Part shown: positions 39,974 through 44,836 of the stretch, one piece after another
Layout of the letters: each line of letters starts with the position of its first letter
Numbering within the stretch: the stretch's first letter is position 1
The notes under the pieces: generated by a model
Seen by the model: only the letters and a program-made list of their open reading frames with translations
The model's database searches: none
What the model was told of the DNA's origin: nothing
Position numbers and translations under genes: made by a program
Origin: UBA7803 sp041686955
GTDB lineage: Bacteria; Pseudomonadota; Gammaproteobacteria; Pseudomonadales; Azotimanducaceae
Direction: 5' to 3'
Assembly: GCA_041686955.1 (NCBI GenBank)
Contig: JAWLCV010000033.1
Span: 1 to 44,836 of the forward strand
DNA: 44,836 nucleotides

Positions 39974-40759
39974 GTGAACCACTCCGACATGCTCTCGGAA
40001 TACTTCGATCTGGCTGACAAGGTGGCCGTCATCACCGGCGGCAGCCGGGGCCTCGGGCTCGAGATGGCGAAGGCCTTTGCCGCGGTGGGAGCCCGGGTGG
40101 TGATCGCCAGCCGCAAGCAGGACGCCTGTGACGCGGCGGCCGCGCAGGTGGCGGAGGCGTCGGGCCGGGAGTGCGTGGGCTTCGCCTACCACGCCGGCAA
40201 CTGGGAGGACAGCGAGCGCCTGGCCGAGTTCGCGTACGACCGCTTCGGCCGGGTGGACGTGCTGGTGAACAACGCCGGCATGTCGCCCCTCTACGAAACC
40301 CTCTCCGGCGTCACCGAACAGCTCTACGACAAGGTTCTCGACGTCAATCTGCGCGGTCCGTTCCGGCTCTCGGCGCTGGTGGGGGAGCGGATGGCCGCGG
40401 GAGAGGGCGGCTCCATCATCAACGTGAGCAGCATCGCCGCGGTGCAGCCGACGCCCAACGAGCTGCCGTACGGCATGGCCAAGGCTGGGCTCAATGCCAT
40501 GACCCTGGGTCTGGCCCGTGCGTACGCGCCCAAGGTTCGGGTGAACTGCATCATGCCGGGGCCGTTCCTCACCGACATCAGCAAGGCCTGGGACATGGAG
40601 GCCTTCGAGGAGCGCGCCCGCACCGCCATCCCGCTGCAGCGCGGCGGGCGGCCCGACGAGGTGGTGGGGGCGGCGCTTTACTTCGCGAGCCGCGCCTCGA
40701 GCTACACCACCGGCGCAGTCCTGAAGATCGACGGCGGTTCCGCGTACCCGCCGGCGTGA
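39974..40759 (+). CDS. SDR-family oxidoreductase, second of the operon
   Basis: 261 residues. Seen: TGGSRGLG (21-28) with Arg25, Ser46 and Arg47 after strand 2 (IASRKQD), which favours NADP(H); DVLVNNAGMSPLYETL; catalytic Ser152/153, Tyr166 and Lys170 (NVSSIAA, YGMAK); and IMPGPFLTDISKAW. The start is GTG at 39974 with GAGGAG 7 bases before it; an ATG at 39989 is a possible later start. It follows the pyrophosphatase by 39 bases. It differs from the SDR at 38631 in cofactor residues, so the two probably act on different substrates or in opposite directions. Confidence 0.88.
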   Translation: MNHSDMLSEYFDLADKVAVITGGSRGLGLEMAKAFAAVGARVVIASRKQDACDAAAAQVAEASGRECVGFAYHAGNWEDSERLAEFAYDRFGRVDVLVNNAGMSPLYETLSGVTEQLYDKVLDVNLRGPFRLSALVGERMAAGEGGSIINVSSIAAVQPTPNELPYGMAKAGLNAMTLGLARAYAPKVRVNCIMPGPFLTDISKAWDMEAFEERARTAIPLQRGGRPDEVVGAALYFASRASSYTTGAVLKIDGGSAYPPA

Positions 40760-40796
40760 GCGGAAGGGTCGAATCGGGCGGCAGCAGAGTCGCCCG

Positions 40797-42125
40797 GTGA
40801 GCCGGCTGTCGCCCCGGATGCTGGCAGCCTATTCGGGGCTCGCCATTCCCATGGCTGCCCTGGGCATGCCCATCGCCGTCTACCTGCCGCCGTTCTATTC
40901 CGACGGCCTGGGGTTGAGCCTCGCTACGGTGGGGGCCGTGTTCACCCTCGCGCGGGTGTGGGACGTGGTGACCGATCCGGTGATGGGCCTGGTGATCGAC
41001 CGTTTCGACAGCCGCTGGGGCCGGCGCAAGCACTGGATCGCTCTCTCCATCCCCATCCTGCTGATCTCGGTGTGGGCCGTTTTCATGCCGGATCCGGAGC
41101 AGGTTTCCGGAGCTTATCTGCTGTTCTGGATGCTGGCGCTGTACGTGGGCTACACCATGCTCGCCATTGCCCATCAGTCCTGGGGCGCCGAGCTTGCGGT
41201 GAGCTACGACGACCGCTCGCGCCTGTTCGGCTGGCGGGAGATCTTCGTGGTCGGCGGCATGACCGCGGTGCTCGCCATGCCGGCCCTACTCGAAACGGGC
41301 GGGCTCACGGACCAGGGTGACAAGGTGGCCAGCATGGGCTGGTTCTGCCTGGTGCTGTTCCCGCTCACCGTGCTGCCCACCCTGCTGTACGTGCCGGACA
41401 CCCGCCGGGCGTCGGTCACCCGAATTCCCTGGCGAGAGGCAACCCGTCTGCTGGTGAAGAACAACCTGCTGTGGCGGTTGCTGGCGGCGGATCTGACCTC
41501 CGGCTTCGGTACCAGCGTGGCCGGCTCCCTGTACATATTCGTCGCCAGCTATGCTTTCGGGTTACCGGAACAGGCGAGCCTGGCATTGCTGTTCTACTTT
41601 CTCTCCGGTTTTCTCGCCATGCCGCTCTGGCTCAAGCTCGCCTACCGGGTGGGCAAGGACACGGCGCTGAAAATCGCCCTCGGCTACGGCGGAACGCTCA
41701 TGCTGGCGGTGGTGCTGCTCGCGCGTCCGGGTGATCTGGTGCTGCTGTGGGCCTTCACCATCCTGTATGGCGTTGCCTTCGGGGCCGCACCGACCCTGCT
41801 GCGCTCCATGATGGCCGACCTCACGGACGAGGACGAGCTACGATCCGGGCAGAAGCGCTCGGGTCTGTTCTTCGCGCTGCTCACCACCACCAACAAGCTC
41901 GGCGGAGCGCTCGCCGTGGGGGTGAGTTACACGTTCCTCGAGGAGGTGGTCGGCTTCGTGCCGGGGCCGGACAATTCCGAATCGGCTATCTGGGGCCTCC
42001 TGCTCACCTTCGCCCTCGGCACCGCTCTGGGCTTGCTGGGCGCCTACCTGGCGCTGATTCGCTACCCCTTGACCCGGGAGCGCCATGCCGAGATTCGACG
42101 GGCGCTGGAGTCCCGGGCGGGCTGA
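40797..42125 (+). CDS. GPH-type (MFS superfamily) cation symporter-like transporter
   Basis: 442 residues with about 12 membrane helices. The glycoside-pentoside-hexuronide family imports sugars or other solutes with H+ or Na+. Seen: SGLAIPMAALGMPIAVYLPPFYSDGLGLSLATVGAVF; DVVTDPVMGLVIDRFDSRWGRRKHWI, the family's helix 2-3 signature with DPVMG and GRRK; SWGAELAVSYDDRSRLFGWRE; and FGAAPTLLRSMMADLTDEDELRSGQKRSG in the second half. The start is GTG at 40797. Last gene of the acyl-CoA operon, 37 bases after the SDR. In this setting the cargo may be an organic acid or steroid-like compound rather than a sugar; that is a guess from position. Confidence 0.88.
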   Translation: MSRLSPRMLAAYSGLAIPMAALGMPIAVYLPPFYSDGLGLSLATVGAVFTLARVWDVVTDPVMGLVIDRFDSRWGRRKHWIALSIPILLISVWAVFMPDPEQVSGAYLLFWMLALYVGYTMLAIAHQSWGAELAVSYDDRSRLFGWREIFVVGGMTAVLAMPALLETGGLTDQGDKVASMGWFCLVLFPLTVLPTLLYVPDTRRASVTRIPWREATRLLVKNNLLWRLLAADLTSGFGTSVAGSLYIFVASYAFGLPEQASLALLFYFLSGFLAMPLWLKLAYRVGKDTALKIALGYGGTLMLAVVLLARPGDLVLLWAFTILYGVAFGAAPTLLRSMMADLTDEDELRSGQKRSGLFFALLTTTNKLGGALAVGVSYTFLEEVVGFVPGPDNSESAIWGLLLTFALGTALGLLGAYLALIRYPLTRERHAEIRRALESRAG

Positions 42126-42138
42126 ACCGGGGTCCCCG

Positions 42139-43377
42139 TCAGTGGCCTTCCCCGGGCAGAGCCCCGAGCACTTCTTCGGTGTGCTCCCCGAGCTTCGGTG
42201 CGCGCCGGGAAATGCGCCAGGGGCTCGCGGGCAGCCGGTAAGGCGCGCCGGGATAGCGGAACGTGCGGCCCAGATCCTCGTGGCGCACCTCCGCCTGGAA
42301 CCCGCGGGCCTTGAAGTGCTCGTCCTCGTAGGCTTCCTCCGGCGCGTAGATGGCGCCCGCGGGAAGCCCGACGCGCTGGCAGCCGAGGAAGAAATCGTAG
42401 GCGGTGACCCGGGAGGCGATGAGCTTCATGGCTTCGCGGCCGGCGCCGAAGATGGCGGTGATCAGGTCGTCTTTGCCAATGAGGGAGAGATTGAACGGGC
42501 CCTCCCATTGGGCCCCCATCTCGAGGAACACGGCTTCCGGCAACTCGTCTTCCAGGCCCAGTTCGGTGAGCCACGCGTGGAGGCTGGCGAACTCCCTGGG
42601 CGTGCGCGGCGGCACGCCGGTATTGGCGTAGCGGCCATCGGCGCAGAGCACCTGGGTCTCTCCCGTGGGGACAGGGGCGGCGTGACGCCCGGTCTGGCGC
42701 TGGACGATGGTGCCGTTGACCAGCCAGGCGTAGCTGCCTGCTTCGGTGGTGACGTTGGCGGCTGCATGCATGCTCACGTCGATGAACTGACCTTCCCCCG
42801 AGGCGATCCGGTGCAGGAGCGCCGTGAGGGCCGACATCACCGCGAAATGGCAGCCGGTGTTGTAGCCCTGGTTGCCCAGGCCGCGCACCGGCGGCAGGGT
42901 ATGGTCGTCGTAACCGCAGTTCCAGACGGGACCGCTGCCGGCCAGCAGGGTGAGATCCGTGGCGGGCCGGTCGCTCTTGGGGTCGTCGCGGCCGAACGGG
43001 GTCATGGAGACGTGAATCAGATCCGGCCGGATTTCCCGCAGCCGTGGGTAGTCGAGCCCCAGGGACGCGAGGCGCTCTGTGGGCTCCGATTCCAGCAGCA
43101 CGTCGGCGCTGGCCACCAGACGCTCGAACGTGGCGCGGCCCGACTCGTCGTCCAGGTCCAGGACGATGCCGCGCTTGCTGGTGTGATAGTGCCACCAGTA
43201 GAGGCTGCGGTCGTCGCCCGGCTCGTCGTCGAGAAAAGGAGGGTAGGTGCGGGAAGGGTCGCCTCCCGGCGGCTCGATGAGGATGACGTCCGCGCCCATG
43301 TCGGCCATGAGCTTGCCGGCGAAGGCGATGCGCTCGTTGGCCAGCTCCAGCACCCGGATGCCCGTGAGCGCCGTCAT
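42139..43377 (-). CDS. Family III CoA-transferase (CaiB/BaiF), subunit without the catalytic Asp
   Basis: 412 residues. Seen: the N-terminal Rossmann-like half (GIRVLELANERIAFAGKLMADMGADVILIEPPGGDPSR), HTSKRGIVLDLDDESGR, IHVSMTPFGRDDPKSDRPATDL, and GEGQFIDVSMHAAAN. The active-site helix of this family normally starts with an Asp that forms the acyl anhydride; here the stretch is GNQGYNTGCHFAVMSALTALLHR (from 168) and the aligned position is Tyr172, with no Asp nearby. It overlaps the upstream paralogue by 4 bases (ATGA), so the two are made together. I infer a heteromeric CoA-transferase in which this chain is structural or binds one substrate. It is convergent with the GPH transporter, 13 bases away. 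Confidence 0.88.
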   Translation of the reverse strand: MTALTGIRVLELANERIAFAGKLMADMGADVILIEPPGGDPSRTYPPFLDDEPGDDRSLYWWHYHTSKRGIVLDLDDESGRATFERLVASADVLLESEPTERLASLGLDYPRLREIRPDLIHVSMTPFGRDDPKSDRPATDLTLLAGSGPVWNCGYDDHTLPPVRGLGNQGYNTGCHFAVMSALTALLHRIASGEGQFIDVSMHAAANVTTEAGSYAWLVNGTIVQRQTGRHAAPVPTGETQVLCADGRYANTGVPPRTPREFASLHAWLTELGLEDELPEAVFLEMGAQWEGPFNLSLIGKDDLITAIFGAGREAMKLIASRVTAYDFFLGCQRVGLPAGAIYAPEEAYEDEHFKARGFQAEVRHEDLGRTFRYPGAPYRLPASPWRISRRAPKLGEHTEEVLGALPGEGH

Positions 43378-44609
43378 ACCACCCCCTCCTCGCGCAACGC
43401 CGCCACGTCGTCCGCCGTGTAGCCGAGCAGTCGCCCCAGCACCTCCTCGGTGTGCTCGCCGAGGCAGGGTGCGCCCCGGCGCATCTGCCAATCGGTTCTG
43501 GAAAAGTGCACCGGCTGGCCGTCGACCCGTACCTCGCCGATGGCCGTGTGCGTCACCGTGGGCCACAGACCGAAGCCTTCCGTGCTGGGATCGCGATCGA
43601 TACGTTCGTCCGGGCGCTGCACCGCCGCCGCGGGCACGCCGGCCCGGAGCAGGGACTCGGCCAGCTCGAACTTGTCCTGGCCGGCGGTCCAGCCGGCCAC
43701 CCGGGCGTCGAGCCGGTCCTGGTCGGCGACACGTGCGGCGGTGGTGGCCCAGGCGGGATCGCTACACCAGGCGGTACCCGCGACCTCGCCCAGGGCCTGC
43801 CATTCGGCGTCGTTGCGGCAGGCGATGGCGATCCACTGGTCATCCCCCGCGCAGGGATAGATGCCGTGGGGCGCCATGGGCGGCCATTGGCTGCGGTTGC
43901 TGCTGGGCTGGGTGGTCCTTCTGGTCGGACGGCCGTTCACCGTCCAGTCCAGCAGCGCCGGGCCGTGCAGGGTGAGTGCCGCTTCGGTGCAGGCCAGATC
44001 CACCCACTGGCCCTCGCCGGTGCGTTCCCGGTGAATCAACGCCAGCAGGAGGGCCATGGCCATGTAATAGGCGCCGGTGTGATCCATGTACGAATAGCCC
44101 CAGCCGGCGGGAGGCTGGTCCGGCAGGGCGGAGGTGAAGGTGAGCCCGGAGACGGCCTGAACGATGGGGCCCCAGGTCTTGAAACGGCGGTACGGGCCCG
44201 TGTGTCCGAAGCCCGAATTGGAGACGTAGACGATGTCGGGCTTGATGCGCTTCAGCGCCTCGTAGCCGAATCCCCACTGCTCCAGCACGCCGGCGGCGAA
44301 GTTCTCGGTGACCGCGTCGCTCTGGGCAATGATCTCCGCGAGAATCTCCCTGGCCCGCTGGGTGCGCAGGTTCAGGGTGATGCCGTACTTCTCGGTGTTG
44401 TGATTGTTGAAGGCGCCGCCCAGGTCGATGCCGCGGCGCTCGTCGACGAAGGGATCCATGCCGCGCAGGATGTCCCAGCGGCCCTCGCGCACCGGGTCCT
44501 CGATTCGGATCACCTCGGCGCCGAAGGATGCCAGCCACTTGGTGGCCCCGGCACCGGCGAGCTGGCCGGTGAAATCGCAGATCCGGTACTTGGCGAGGGC
44601 TCCGCTCAT
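43374..44609 (-). CDS. Family III CoA-transferase (CaiB/BaiF), catalytic subunit
   Basis: 411 residues. These enzymes move CoA from a donor thioester such as succinyl-CoA to an organic acid; alpha-methylacyl-CoA racemase is a relative. Seen: CDFTGQLAGAGATKWLASFGAEVIRIEDP; NTEKYGITLNLRTQRAREIL; ENFAAGVLEQWGFGYEALKRIKPDIVYVSNSGFGHTGPYRRF; the active-site helix YSYMDHTGAYYMAMALLLALIHRE with Asp176 at the nucleophile position; and GEGQWVDLACTEAALTL. It is the upstream gene of the pair. Between it and the truncated acyl-CoA dehydrogenase upstream are 34 bases, so all three are probably one operon. Confidence 0.9.
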   Translation of the reverse strand: MSGALAKYRICDFTGQLAGAGATKWLASFGAEVIRIEDPVREGRWDILRGMDPFVDERRGIDLGGAFNNHNTEKYGITLNLRTQRAREILAEIIAQSDAVTENFAAGVLEQWGFGYEALKRIKPDIVYVSNSGFGHTGPYRRFKTWGPIVQAVSGLTFTSALPDQPPAGWGYSYMDHTGAYYMAMALLLALIHRERTGEGQWVDLACTEAALTLHGPALLDWTVNGRPTRRTTQPSSNRSQWPPMAPHGIYPCAGDDQWIAIACRNDAEWQALGEVAGTAWCSDPAWATTAARVADQDRLDARVAGWTAGQDKFELAESLLRAGVPAAAVQRPDERIDRDPSTEGFGLWPTVTHTAIGEVRVDGQPVHFSRTDWQMRRGAPCLGEHTEEVLGRLLGYTADDVAALREEGVV

Positions 44610-44643
44610 CGAGCTTCCTTGGTTGGCTGGGTGGTCGTGACGC

Positions 44644-44836
44644 TCAGGCGATGAGCTTTCGCCCGATCACCATGCGCATGATCTGGCTGGTTCCTTCCAG
44701 GATCTCGTGGACCCTGAGGTCCCGGACGAACCGCTCGACGGGATAGTCCATGAGATAGCCGTAGCCGCCGTGAAGCTGCAACGCGTCGTTGGCGATTCTC
44801 GAGCCGGCTTCGGTCGCCTTGAGCTTGGCCATCGCG
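44644..44836 (-). CDS. Acyl-CoA dehydrogenase, C-terminal fragment
   Basis: About 63 residues of the C-terminus are present; the gene begins beyond the right edge. Seen: LKATEAGSRIANDALQLHGGYGYLMDYPVERFVRDLRVHEILEGTSQIMRMVIGRKLI. This contains the FAD-binding LHGGYGY and the catalytic Glu in LEGTSQI, the usual position, unlike the dehydrogenase at 35846. It lies just upstream of the CoA-transferase pair on the same strand and is probably co-transcribed with it, providing desaturation of the CoA ester they form. Confidence 0.88.
   Translation of the reverse strand, partial: AMAKLKATEAGSRIANDALQLHGGYGYLMDYPVERFVRDLRVHEILEGTSQIMRMVIGRKLIA

Noticed and set aside
42128..42138. CGGGG-T-CCCCG between the GPH transporter and the CoA-transferase, considered as a terminator
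   Set aside because: The loop would be a single base and there is no T-run; too weak to call.

Overview
The window is high-GC DNA, densely coding on both strands, with no rRNA, tRNA, CRISPR array, transposase or phage gene that I can see. The gene families (PutA without an N-terminal DNA-binding domain, Tex, HDOD protein, CYP153 alkane hydroxylases, KamA, many acyl-CoA enzymes) fit a hydrocarbon- or lipid-degrading gammaproteobacterium. That placement is an inference. Two runs of exactly 100 N, each flanked by the same 99 bases on both sides, show that this is a scaffolded draft or metagenome assembly whose contig ends were not merged.

Layout. 1-4.8 kb: a truncated small gene, an FMN-dependent alpha-hydroxy-acid oxidase and, divergently, full-length PutA (proline to glutamate). 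4.9-8.5 kb: an MFS transporter overlapping tail to tail with a KamA-type radical SAM protein, then a 3-hydroxyacyl-CoA dehydrogenase-like SDR with a good promoter and operator-like palindrome. 8.7-14.9 kb: a TauD-family dioxygenase, then ferredoxin, two tandem CYP153 P450s, a beta-carbonic anhydrase and a Baeyer-Villiger-type flavin monooxygenase, which together look like an alkane oxidation module. 14.9-18.5 kb: a methyltransferase-like protein, an epoxide-hydrolase-like enzyme, a second [2Fe-2S] ferredoxin, and CoaE translationally coupled to a PHP-domain phosphoesterase. 18.5-20.2 kb: a zinc-ribbon/OB-fold (DUF35) protein paired with a thiolase-fold protein that lacks the thiolase cysteine. 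20.5-30.4 kb: a glycine-zipper/EF-hand lipoprotein, then the propionyl-CoA pathway (methylmalonyl-CoA mutase and epimerase, with the two carboxylase subunits on the other strand) enclosing tex and a 53-residue membrane protein. 30.5-34.1 kb: a BNR-type lipoprotein, an NTF2-like protein, an HDOD signalling protein and a small exported protein bracketed by heptamer repeats. 34.2-44.8 kb: an acyl-CoA operon (acyl-CoA synthetase, acyl-CoA dehydrogenase, second synthetase, SDR, inorganic pyrophosphatase, SDR, GPH-type transporter) facing a pair of family III CoA-transferases and a truncated acyl-CoA dehydrogenase.

How it fits together. CYP153 and the flavin monooxygenase would put oxygen into alkanes or ketones. 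Synthetases or CoA-transferases would activate the resulting acids, and the acyl-CoA dehydrogenases, SDRs and the thiolase/aldolase pair would shorten them. Odd-chain or methyl-branched substrates would yield propionyl-CoA, which PccAB, epimerase and B12-dependent mutase turn into succinyl-CoA. The pyrophosphatase inside the synthetase operon would pull the activation step forward. No defence or mobile system is evident. The most interesting items are catalytic-residue changes in familiar folds (thiolase-like protein, one CoA-transferase subunit), the coupled pyrophosphatase, the heptamer arrays and a 33-base inverted repeat between two convergent genes.
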